A stretch of DNA of 37,950 nucleotides from Acanthaster planci (Eukaryota > Echinodermata > Asteroidea > Valvatida > Acanthasteridae): NCBI RefSeq assembly GCF_001949145.1, contig NW_019091377.1:2024567-2062516 (forward strand), given 5' to 3'. Below the pieces are notes generated by a model. It saw only the letters and a program-made list of their open reading frames with translations, had not been told where the DNA came from and did not search any database. This document shows, one piece after another, positions 29,895 through 37,950 of this stretch; position 1 is the first letter of the stretch; the number at the start of each line of letters is the position of its first letter. The translations under genes and the position numbers were made by a program.

Positions 29895-30300
29895 AAGTTG
29901 TTGCGAAAGGTCTCGTTACCCAAGGCAGACAGGTGGACTCCGTCATGGTGGTACAGAGCATGTTGGGAAGCTGAGAGGTTGTGGGAATGAACACTTCTGT
30001 TTTGCGTTTCCCAATTCCATGCAGATTCTCTGAGTGAATCTGTTCAAGGCACGAACATTCTTTTTACCTGCATTTCGTTTCAACTCCCCAAAATAAAGGA
30101 GCCGTGGGAGAATATCAGACCAAATTATGCTTGTGTCGGGCAACATGTTACGTGTGGTCGGCAATCCCTCCTCTATCCGCTGCCTAATCTCCTTGACAGG
30201 AGTGGAAAACAAGTCATTTGTGCCTAAATGGATGAGTATAGAGTGTGGTACTGGGTGACTGCAGAGTTGCTGTCTTAAAAGTTGTAACTAGGGCCTCCAG
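29895..30300 (-). pseudogene. SGNH hydrolase of the Ngaro element, lacking the GDSL block
   Basis: One frame reads HSILIHLGTNDLFSTPVKE, then TSIIWSDILPRLLYFGELK and RALNRFTQRICMELG. A shift in the last part brings HHDGVHLSALGNETF, the Asp-His block. These are SGNH blocks III to V. Block I with the nucleophilic Ser is missing because of a deletion that joins the recombinase at SPLTSYQF to the sequence just before HLGTND. The remaining blocks mirror the older copy at 27222-27775. Confidence 0.78.
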
Positions 30301-30339
30301 TCGAGCACCTCGCAAGCTGCACCAGGTCAGCAAAACTGA

Positions 30340-30905
30340 TAAGAAGTTAATGGGGACCCCTCAAAATGAATGAACAGAAGGCCCACACCGTGGGGCTGCA
30401 GGCATACGTATTGGGTCATTGCGTAAACTGGGCACAACGGGGATGACCCAGTCTTGTGAAAACGCAGGACTACGTACTTGCCTCTCTGGTCTGTTTTTTA
30501 GAATCTTAGGGTTACGGTCATAATTGAGTGGGCCTTATCTTCAAACTGAATATCATGTAAGGCCACTGTGTGGGAACAATCACAAGATTTGGAAAGGCGG
30601 TAAATTCCCCTACCTGCAGGAAACCGAAAAAGGCCTCTTGAAAAGCTGCTTGAAAAAGAGTAGCTTCAAATTCTGAGGATGCTAGGCCCCTCACCATCTG
30701 GCAAAGCCTCAGCAGGAGGTCTTCTGTGACTGGGTAACGGATATCGGTTTTGTGGGATTCTCTGTGGAGGCTTTCCCTTAATTTGTGGACCAAGAAGGGG
30801 ACCGTGGGGTCAGGCAACCTGTGCACCTAATGCACATAGGCCACCACTGCAAGGTATGTGCCAATAGCAGCAAGAGCAAAGCCAGCTAGCAAGATACAGG
30901 CAATG
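30340..30905 (-). pseudogene. Tyrosine recombinase of the Ngaro element, C-terminus deleted
   Basis: The frame contains AAIGTYLAVVAYVH, an in-frame stop, then HRLPDPTVPFLVHKLRESL, YPVTEDLLLRLCQMVRGLA and AFQEAFFGFLQVGEFTAF. The last corresponds to box I, where the catalytic Arg normally follows FL; here it is Gln. Further on LCPVYAMTQYVCLQPHG and FEGSPLTSYQF are seen, after which the chain passes directly into SGNH sequence. The H-X-X-R and Tyr part is absent. Confidence 0.8.
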
Positions 30906-31052
30906 AACGAGACTATGTTATTTTCTGAAGCCGGCCAAGTTAATGGAAGCCCAGTTTGCTGCGAAAATGCTGGAATTGTGTAAGCCCCCTTTGATACGTT
31001 GTCCACGTACTCTTAGCCATTGATGCTGCGTGTAGACCCCTGACTTCTCTAT

Positions 31053-31578
31053 CTATAGCGTCCAAAGAAATGCCGGGACTGGTAACCCTTCTACAGCTGC
31101 TGTCGGTGCGAGCTTGCCGAAGCGAGACATCTGTGAACGGGAAAGAGCATCTGCAATCTCGTTATGCACACCTGGGATATGCTGAGCTACCTGGGATATG
31201 CTGAGCTTTGAAAGCCACATTATCGCTGAGGCAGCACAATACAAAATAACAGACCAAGTGCATGATCGAGCTACATCGTGAAGTCTGCCTACAGAGGATG
31301 GCAACAATAGCCTCATTGCCAGAACAGATGATGACATGTCGATCTCGCAGGTTGTGGCCCAAAAGTGTTACGGCTACAACCACCGAAAAAAATTCTAGCC
31401 CAGCAATGGATGGTTTGGCGGCTTTGATATTAGGTAGCCAGTTGCCTGTGAACCACTGGCCACTGTAGAATCTCCCAAAACCAATCCCCCCCCCACTGGC
31501 ATCTGTAAAGAATTGCATGTTTGAGTCCAAAGCCCAATATTGGTCATCAATGATCCGGACTGCTGTTCGCACACCCAT
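31053..31578 (-). pseudogene. RNase H of the Ngaro element
   Basis: Two overlapping frames are joined by a 19-base tandem duplication. The first reads NMQFFTDASGGGIGFG and AGLEFFSVVVAVTLLG (Asp and Glu), then IICSGNEAIVAIL where an Asp is expected in place of Gly. The second frame supplies AQHIPGVHNEIADALSR (last Asp). One of the four acidic residues is therefore lost, and the domain is frameshifted. Confidence 0.8.
31170..31207. repeat. Perfect 19 bp tandem duplication
   Basis: ACCTGGGATATGCTGAGCT occurs twice in direct succession (31170-31188 and 31189-31207). Being 19 bases long it shifts the RNase H frame. Identity of the copies suggests it is recent compared with the rest of the decay. 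Confidence 0.9.
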
Positions 31579-31599
31579 TCAAAAAAAATTGAAAAAGTT

Positions 31600-32140
31600 T
31601 CAAAAAGGGCCGTTACACAGGAAACCCCCATGGGAAGGGCCTTATTCACATAGATCTTTTCCTGGATTTTGATTCCCAACAGGCAGAAGTCATTGGGGTG
31701 AATGGGTAGGAGACAAAATGCTGATTTGATATCAGCCTTAGCAAGGAAAGAGCCCTTTCCTGCCTTCACAACAAGGTGCAGAGCATCGTCAAAAGTGCTA
31801 TAGTGGACTGAGCAGTGTTCATCTATCACGACAAGTAATGAATTACTCTGAAAGAGCTGGGCTTTGCCTTGGGGACAAGACCATTGGGGGACATTCTAAG
31901 GTTGTCAAATGGAGGGGTGGAAAATGGGCCAGCCATACGTCCCGAAAGGACCTCTTTATCTAATTTCTCTAAGGCCGTTTGCGTGCGCTGCCTTACAGAC
32001 TGCAAGGGGGTACGAGACCCACTAAACCTGAGACAAAAGCCCTTGGTGAAGCCATTGTGCAGTTTCTCTGCTTCAACCTTGGCAGGGTACTGCCCCAGTA
32101 AGGTCAATAAGGGGGAAAGCTTAATTGGTGTTTGAGCAAG
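31600..32140 (-). pseudogene. Reverse transcriptase of the Ngaro element, motif C deleted
   Basis: Frames read TPIKLSPLLTLLGQYP, LSGRMAGPFSTPPFDNLRMS, PNGLVPKAKPSSFRVIHYLS, then EHCSVHYSTFDDALHLVV, KADIKSAFCLLPIHPND (motif A Asp) and YVNKALPMGVS (motif B). After FETFSIFFEWV the sequence goes directly into RNase H. The stretch of about 100 or more residues with motif C (xxDD) and the thumb is missing, so the polymerase is inactive. Motifs identify the DIRS/Ngaro RT group. Confidence 0.8.
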
Positions 32141-32230
32141 ACAGCATATACAAAGGCTGCCAAACCTACTGGCAGGATGCATTGCGCAGAATTTACTGGG
32201 TGGTGGGGGATGGTTTGCCTTTGCTGCGAG

Positions 32231-32320
32231 TCCGTGTCCAACAGCATTGCACCCGAGGCATCGATAAGTATACTTGCATTGGGAATTTAGGCATGAGGAT
32301 TGATTGAATGCGAAGCACAT
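32231..32320 (-). pseudogene. Cys-rich Gag-end motif of the Ngaro element
   Basis: The minus frame gives CFAFNQSSCLNSQCKYTYRC followed by LGCNAVGHG. The spacing of Cys residues and the final C-X2-C-X3-GH resembles the zinc-binding motif that precedes RT in Ngaro/DIRS Gag proteins of marine invertebrates. Confidence 0.6.
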
Positions 32321-32399
32321 GCCTGTGCTGCTGTTGGTTTGTTGAGGGAATCAGCGAAAGGAATTCCCTGAGCACATTCCCCCTTGGGCCGCCTTTGAA

Positions 32400-33049
32400 C
32401 CTTTAGCGTACATGGCATATGCATTAGGGGTAACAGGTGCGGTCATGTAAAGTACCCATAGTTCCCCGTCAATTACTACTCATGACCGAGTTGGGTGAGA
32501 CTGCTGGCACATTCTGAACTGCCTGTCGTATTCAATTCAACCCCAGCCAGGAAATCGCGCTGCAGGTGTTCTAATGATATGCATATACTTCAAAAGCCTC
32601 TTGACTCCTGTTTGGGTGTGCGCTTAAGAATATGGATGCATAAACAAGAAAAGCATTGGTCCAGGCAAGAATTGAGCTTATCTGAGCCTTTTTCTTTATA
32701 TCAATGACCTTTAGCTGCCAACTGTTATCCAATAGTGAATGTTAAGTTAGAAGTGGTACTGGTTGGGGATTTGCGATTGAGCAGCGTGTCAAGCTCCAAA
32801 AACTCATTTCTAAGTATTTTTTCCTTTGTACCAGTTTGCAGACCACCACCCAAGGGATCACATACGGATGTGAGGGGGCCCCCACCACTTAGCATATGTG
32901 AGGAAGAAACTGAAATCCCCTCAGATTCTTTGGTACTGGCCTGGTTGGTCTGAATGGTATTATGAAAAATACTGGGTTTTCGGTACCACCAAAGTAAGTA
33001 CTGATGGGCCTATACTCAACCGGGGGTGACATTAGGGGATGACTGGCCT
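32400..33049. other. Interior of the Ngaro element, no motif recognised
   Basis: Lies between ORF1 and the Cys-rich motif on the minus strand. It probably encoded the middle of Gag but is too broken to follow. Confidence 0.4.
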
Positions 33050-33774
33050 ATGTTGGCATGACTGAGAGACCAGCAGCTGCGACGTGTGGTGCTGACAACT
33101 GGAGCACTGGCACTAGGTATGGTGTGGATTGTAGCCAAGAGACCTATGACAGCTCCTTAAGAAGGCTGGACGTTTCTTCCCAAGCTCGGTATACCGCCGA
33201 GGTGCTGAGCCGCGGGCTCAGTACCACCAAATCCCCACCAGGTTGGGGTACCGAGTTAGTAACTGCACTGACTGTAGAGTGAGTGAGTCCCAAAGAAGCC
33301 AACTGGCCAGCCTGGGGTGTTACCGATATGGCAGGCGATAGTCATGCCGAGGTATTGTCGACAGTGCCACATGTTGCCGCTGTGTCATGTGTTGCTGGAT
33401 GCCGAAGGCGCTGGGAATCGGGGACAGCAAGAGTCTTGGCTGCCAGCGAGAACCGGAAGACCCAACGAGTATTTCCCAAGGCCCTGTACCGATGATGGCA
33501 CCGCAGTGTTGGCACTTCACAGGGTCTGTGGTTGCGGCCCGCTGCGCTCCGCAGGACATGAAGATAATGTACATGTAATGCTGCAGGTAGCTCTGGAATC
33601 GCCGGCATTGTCCGTGCGAGGGCACTCTCCAACCTGGCCGCAGTCAGGCTGTGACGGCGTGGCGAGAAAGTTCTGGATGGCTCGAAACTCAGATCGTGCT
33701 CTGCCGCGTACCAGCCGTTTTTTCTGCTGAGCAGGAGCCTCCTGCGCCTTCCGCTTCCTTCCTCTGTTTCCCAT
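33050..33774 (-). pseudogene. Probable ORF1 (Gag-like) of the Ngaro element
   Basis: An ATG at 33774 (minus) starts MGNRGRKRKAQEAPAQQKKR, a basic N-terminus suited to nucleic-acid binding. The chain continues through frameshifts: one frame has KCQHCGAIIGTG with a C-X2-C pair, another a long Ser/Thr/Val/Pro-rich stretch (33340-33060) interrupted by a stop near 33342. No firm family motif, so the call rests on position upstream of RT. Confidence 0.45.
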
Positions 33775-33906
33775 GATCAGGGAACATGTCTGCATCTTCA
33801 AGAGGTGCGAGGTGTCAATTCCAAAACCGTGATTGGCGGAGAATTTTTTGTGCAACACAAACCCAGTGAAGGCATGTGACCAAAGAGGATGAGCCCAAGA
33901 TGCAAT

Positions 33907-34052
33907 AGCACGCTTAACCTTATTGGTTGTTACCCGGCCATCCGCCCAATCAGAAACATGATTGCATCAGGCCTTGCCCTGTTAGATTAAGCATCCTCCC
34001 TCCCCCAGCCCCAAAGGTGGCTTTCAGTCAACCAGTACCCGAAAACCGTATT
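33907..34052 (-). repeat. Ngaro terminal direct repeat, 5' copy
   Basis: Same orientation and about 85 percent alike by eye to 29098-29240. It marks the start of the element on the minus strand. An upstream GGGGGAGGGAGGATGCTTA purine-rich motif is shared by both copies. Confidence 0.85.
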
Positions 34053-34329
34053 ACACAATGATACGCCAATAATACCATTATTAAAGGATCTGGACGTCTG
34101 TCAAGTCAGCCTTGCACACAGTTTTCGGACTGTCCTAAATCAGGCTATGAGGGCGCTATTGCAGAATTATGGTTACACCTGCCTGGGCTTTCATTTTTCA
34201 ACAAACTGTTAACAAGTAGTCTTTAACTTCGGCGCAAGATTACTATAAGAACGAAGGAGAAATCGGTTACTTTACGCTCTGTTATTTTATTTGAAATGTG
34301 CCTAAGAGTCGGAATATGAAGTAATATTT
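34053..34329. other. No gene seen
   Basis: Sequence between the Ngaro element and the right module array. No continuation of the interrupted gag at 28522-29065 could be recognised. Confidence 0.4.
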
Positions 34330-34930
34330 TATAAAAATTGTTCAGTTTAAGCGCAAATCATGTGACACAAACTTGAAGGAGCAGTGTTTCTCCAAATGAG
34401 GTTTTGAGCCCATTAACTTTGTACACGTTTTCAAGGCACAATTTTGAACCCTTTCGGATGTTTGATCGTTTTCAAAGTGACAGCCAACAAAGACCTTGAT
34501 ACAGAAATTATTGTAAATAAATGACGTCATGATGACGTTATCATGTTATTTGCTCTTGTTTTTTCAATATTTATTTCAGCCCCTTGACTTTGTACACGTT
34601 TTCAAGCCAGCATTTGGGTTAGTTTGAAAGCTTTGATCAACTTCAAAGTTACAGCCAACAAAGACCCTTATGCAAAGACACATCCAAATTTATGACGTCT
34701 TGATGACGTCTTCATGTGATTTATTATTAATTTTTCAATATTTCAGCCCCTTGACATTGTACTCGTTTTCGAGGCACTATTTTCGTACCTTTGTAATCGT
34801 TGATGATCGTTAAACTTACAGCAAGCACTAACTATACAACGGAGATAATTCTAAAATATTTACGCCATGATGACATCATCATGTGATGTATTATTAAATT
34901 TGGAGTACTTAAATATTCCTTTAAATGTAT
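34330..34930. repeat. Array of TGACGTCA-bearing modules, right copy
   Basis: Three modules of about 170 bases are clear: the anchor TTTGTACACGTTTTCAAG lies at 34421, 34592 and (as ATTGTACTCGTTTTCGAG) 34759, spacings 171 and 167. Each is followed by TACAGCCAACAAAGACC(C)T, (A/T)TGACGTC(A/T)TGATGACGT, ATGTGATTTATTATTAA and TTTCAATATTT. It has the same orientation as 1-540, which opens in the same phrase. Confidence 0.8.
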
Positions 34931-37691
34931 AAAAACCCATATAAAATCAACCGTGCCCTCCGCAACATTCTGTTTGCAGCAAGTGCCAGGATAAAATGTG
35001 GTCTTGATTTCATCATTTTTACTCTCTCATAGTTTGTTAATGCCAGGTTTTTTCATCACATTTGCTAATACTTATTTTGTTGGTAAAACAGTCCCGAAAC
35101 AGCTCTGTGTTTGTACTTCTTTACAAATACTTCTCTAGTTGTGTTTGCTATTCTATTGAACATTGTTCCATAATCATTTTCTTGATGGTTGTGCATGATG
35201 CCTTTGTATCCTGTACATGTGTTTTTATTGTTTGTCTATATTCTGTGCTTTATTCTTGAGCTACAGCATATTTTGGTTCCTATTAAATCTGGTAGTCTTT
35301 GCTTTGCTCTAATAATAATTAAATAGTAGTAATTAGTATTAGTAATTAGTAATAATTAAAAACTGATTAGGCGATCCTTTCCACAATGTGAATGCCAGAT
35401 AAAAGTGAACAAAAGATTGTGGAATCAAATACGTGGTCGGGGGGGGGTAAATTCTTAAGTTTCTCAATGACACTGTGGCAGTCTGTGCATTCAATTGTTA
35501 AGAATAGTTTTGTTAAGCAATACTCACATGCTGTTAGTTTCGTAAATGCCTTAGAATCCTATAAATAAGACTCGGATTACTTACTTCTTGAAACTGAAAG
35601 AGGATGTTAGAGACCTTTCTCTTTAGAGTGTGAAAGAGCCTGCACACCTCCCCCCCAGAGTGCCCATGTGTAATTGGACATGCTGGAATGTGTGCTGTGA
35701 GTTCTAGGCTGTACAGGCAGCCATCTTCTCAGCCATGCTGTCCTTGAGAAACTGCTGATTTGTTACCTACCAAGTGTAATCTGAGTAATCCAGTTTGTTT
35801 CGGACCCCAAGAACCCCCCCATTTCGGTAAGAAACATAGTCCTTTTTTTGTGAACATGGTGAAGCACTTATGATGAGGTCTCTGTCCATATTTACAGAGA
35901 TTTCATTACATTTTGAGATCATCATTTCAGATCTAGTGACTGTTGCCTACACATGACTAAAACAAAGCTCTGTTCATAGTATGCTATAGTGTTTATGCAG
36001 AATTATTTTGTATGTAAATTGAGGTCTTATACAAATTTGAGTAAACGATATAACAGGTTGACTTGTTTGATTTGAAAGTACATGTACATTACAGAGGAAA
36101 GCTAATAATGCTAAATAGTTACTGAAATTGAATGCATGTGTAACCCTTGGTTCACATTTCAAAATAGCAGGGACCAAATTTCATATTAATTTAATTCCCT
36201 TTTGAAAAAACTCTTGACTTCACACAATTCGGGATTTATGATACAAAAGAGATTTGCTTTATTGGAGTGAAACAGCCAAGCCAATTAATACGAGCAATAT
36301 AAAGTAAATGTAGAGAACACCAATTCAGATGGCCACAAATTAAAATATGAGGTTTACAGAAAATGCAGGATCCTGCCAAGTTAAAATACACTTTGAGCTC
36401 CAGAAAAATTTGGCACCAATGTTCTAGATACATATACAGATGAGTTGTGATGAGTCGCTCCAAGGTGGGATGACAGGAGTCCGTTGTGTTGTGTAGGCAG
36501 TCGGCAAAAGTGAAGGGCAAAGTTCAACAGAAGAAATGTAATGCAAAAGAATACTTGCGGATCTTGCAAGGCTGATGCTGGTGATTAGTGCAGCAGATAC
36601 TGTGGTGTACTTGTGCTGTGTCTGCAAGTCACAATATATGTAGCTTGGTGGCTGAGAGGCCTGGAGACAGCTCTTCAGGCGGACTACAGAAACTCCCGTC
36701 CGGCACCCTCTTTCAGAACATGGAGTTCAGTAACTAAAGTAGAGAGCATCGTGGTCCATGCCACATTACTAATATAACCACATTTACAGGGTCAGACCAA
36801 CACAACCGACTTTCTATGAGTTACGTGCTTTAGTAGCTGTCCATTGTGTAGGAAACCTCACAATAAAATACCATCTTGCATGTAAGTCAACATGTGAAGG
36901 AGAAATATCTGAGGCATTCACCTAGAACGAATCTTAAAACTAGACAGGATTTCCCTGGGAATACATTCTCAGTCCCACACATCATGAGATAGGAATCAAT
37001 CCAGGAAAGCTCCAACTCTTAATCAGACTGGTTATATATTCAATGTAGGTATATATAAAAAACAAAATCTTAAGCTTGAACAAGAGACAATTCATATCTC
37101 TAACTTCTGATGAATTCAACGCATATCAGAATCTACCGAGTATACACAAACCCTGTTCAAATAAACCATAGTCATCGGAAAAGCATTTCAAAAGCGTCAG
37201 TCCAAACTGTAGGACTGCAGTCAGTCTATCACTTACACCATGGATGTGATGGGTGATAAGTCCTGACTTACACATATATTCAAAATCTGCTTATATTTCT
37301 CAATGCAGTGAAGAGCACAACTTATTCCCAGTCTCCACTAAGTTATTAGTCAAGGTGATTGAAAAGTACACTCAAACTGCCTCAATGAATTCACAAAACA
37401 CATGTCCTAAGCTAAATGAAAAAGCAAGCTTTCTGAGAGAACATCTCTTTTGGATCTAGTCTCAGAACAGTACTGGCTAGTGGAAACTATGAGATACATG
37501 TATCAAAACTTTCAACATCATAAATCTGCTTGGACTTTCTCAAAAATATCCCAAAGTCCAGACTTCATATAATTTATTGTTAAACTTCTTTTCACAATTT
37601 ACAACAAGAGTCACAGTGAAAAATGCATTGACTGAACTTCAGAAAAGATACACAATAGTATAAAATTATTTAAATGGGAACTCAAACTTAC
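34931..37691. other. No gene seen; AT-rich with microsatellites
   Basis: A TAAT/TAGTAAT microsatellite is at about 35308-35360 and a G8 run near 35439. Short frames on both strands (for example 36236-36627) lack motifs and splice context. Nothing in it resembles a further ATG4 exon. Confidence 0.4.
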
Positions 37692-37883
37692 CTAAGATAG
37701 AGCCAACACTCGTGAACATGAAGGGGAAAACTTGGATTTTGAAGTCCTCCAGTCCAAAGAAAAGTAGTGTAGAGCACAGACAGAGTTCAGCAGGCATGTA
37801 GTCAGCACGGTGGCAAAGTTTGGAATGCCCAGCTTGCCAAAACTCTGGGGCAAACTGCTCCCCAGAACGTGCCTTTGCCACAT
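37692..37883 (-). CDS. Possible first coding exon at the right edge
   Basis: On the minus strand two ATGs (37883 and 37881) open two overlapping frames that both reach a consensus donor CTTAG|GTAAGTTTGAG at 37690-37691. One begins MWQRHVLGSSLPQSF and the other MAKARSGEQFAPEF, with a hydrophobic stretch LCSTLLFFGLEDFKIQVFPF. An inverted CCAAT box (ATTGG, 37901-37905) lies just upstream. No family is recognised and no next exon is found to the left; it may be a 5' UTR exon or chance. Confidence 0.25.
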   Translation of the reverse strand: MWQRHVLGSSLPQSFGKLGIPNFATVLTTCLLNSVCALHYFSLDWRTSKSKFSPSCSRVLALS

Positions 37884-37900
37884 GACTAGCTCAGGCTCTC

Positions 37901-37905
37901 ATTGG
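37901..37905 (-). promoter_or_regulatory. CCAAT box candidate
   Basis: Minus-strand ATTATCCAATGAGAG contains CCAAT, about 20 bases before the candidate exon. A five-base motif is weak evidence alone. Confidence 0.2.
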
Positions 37906-37950
37906 ATAATTTTCAAGATGTATTTTTTTTGCGTTGGGGAGATGTTATTA

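Larger units (their letters stand above)
29098..34052 (-). mobile_element. Ngaro-type YR retrotransposon, nearly full length, dead
   Basis: Minus-strand domain order: a basic ORF1 (33774 to about 33050), Cys-rich Gag motif (32320-32231), RT (about 32140-31600), RNase H (31578-31053), tyrosine recombinase (30905-30340) and SGNH hydrolase (30300-29895). Direct repeats of about 145 bases lie at both ends (29098-29240 and 33907-34052), as for Ngaro elements, which have direct rather than inverted terminal repeats. No integrase is present and no target duplication is seen, both fitting tyrosine-recombinase insertion. The second internal repeat pair of Ngaro elements was not found. Confidence 0.78.

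Noticed and set aside
30385-30405. Plus-strand TGGGGCTGC reading Trp-Gly-Cys, considered as the next ATG4 exon (GWGC)
   Set aside because: Flanking residues do not match ATG4, there is no acceptor, and the strand opposite encodes the Ngaro recombinase.
29098-34052. Reading the 145-base end repeats as LTRs of a gypsy or BEL element
   Set aside because: The interior has a tyrosine recombinase and SGNH hydrolase and no integrase or aspartic protease, and there is no polypurine tract at the repeat edge.
34330-34930. Regularly spaced repeats suggesting a CRISPR-like array
   Set aside because: The whole 170-base module is repeated, not a short repeat with unique spacers, no cas genes are present, and the genome is eukaryotic.

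Overview
This looks like nuclear DNA from a marine invertebrate animal, perhaps a deuterostome such as an echinoderm, hemichordate or cephalochordate. The grounds are a spliced exon of the autophagy protease ATG4, CR1/L2-like LINEs, a Ty3/gypsy element, Ngaro-type tyrosine-recombinase retrotransposons carrying an SGNH/GDSL hydrolase, tRNA-derived SINEs, abundant ACATGTAC-type simple sequence and AT-rich gene-poor DNA. There is no bacterial-style gene packing. The species is inferred, not shown. A single ambiguous base lies at 16061. Layout, left to right: 1-1735 is an array of 155-172 bp modules rich in the palindrome TGACGTCA; the same family returns at 34330-34930 and, diverged, at 21840-22030. 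2207-2790 is a dispersed repeat (family A) whose second copy, at 11403-12755, is split by a LINE tail. 3031-3163 is a foldback unit. 3870-4153 is a compact element with about 57 bp terminal inverted repeats around a tRNA-like core; a related unit lacking the left inverted repeat is at 22817-23033. 4600-4860 is a repeat (family C) with an inverted partner at 13600-14128. 5238-11402 is a decayed minus-strand Ty3/gypsy element with gag, CCHC knuckle, protease, RT, RNase H and integrase all recognisable but broken by frameshifts, stops, lost catalytic residues and deletions. 17206-19390 is a decayed plus-strand LINE (PHD-like finger, endonuclease, RT remnants). 21119-21592 is a hAT-like MITE. 23233-23403 is the ATG4 exon. 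24986-26290 is a minus-strand LINE 3' portion. 27190-28125 is an old Ngaro fragment (recombinase end plus SGNH hydrolase). 28190-29090 is an LTR followed by a broken gag of another LTR element. 29098-34052 is a nearly full-length but dead Ngaro element bounded by direct repeats of about 145 bp. Beyond 34931 I see little except a possible minus-strand exon at the right edge. Host coding content is therefore one secure exon (ATG4, plus strand) and two tentative minus-strand exons (15354-15470 and about 37692-37883). The rest is layered transposable-element debris. No retroelement here appears able to move by itself: the gypsy RT has YLDY instead of YLDD and its integrase has lost the first acidic residue; the large Ngaro has lost RT motif C, one RNase H aspartate, the recombinase C-terminus and the GDSL block. 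The most unusual items are the recurring 21 bp / seven-residue Pro-Gly-Ala linker arrays at three inter-domain positions of the gypsy polyprotein, the TIR-flanked tRNA-like element ending at TTAA, the complementary deletions in the two Ngaro copies, and the TGACGTCA-bearing module arrays near both ends of the window.
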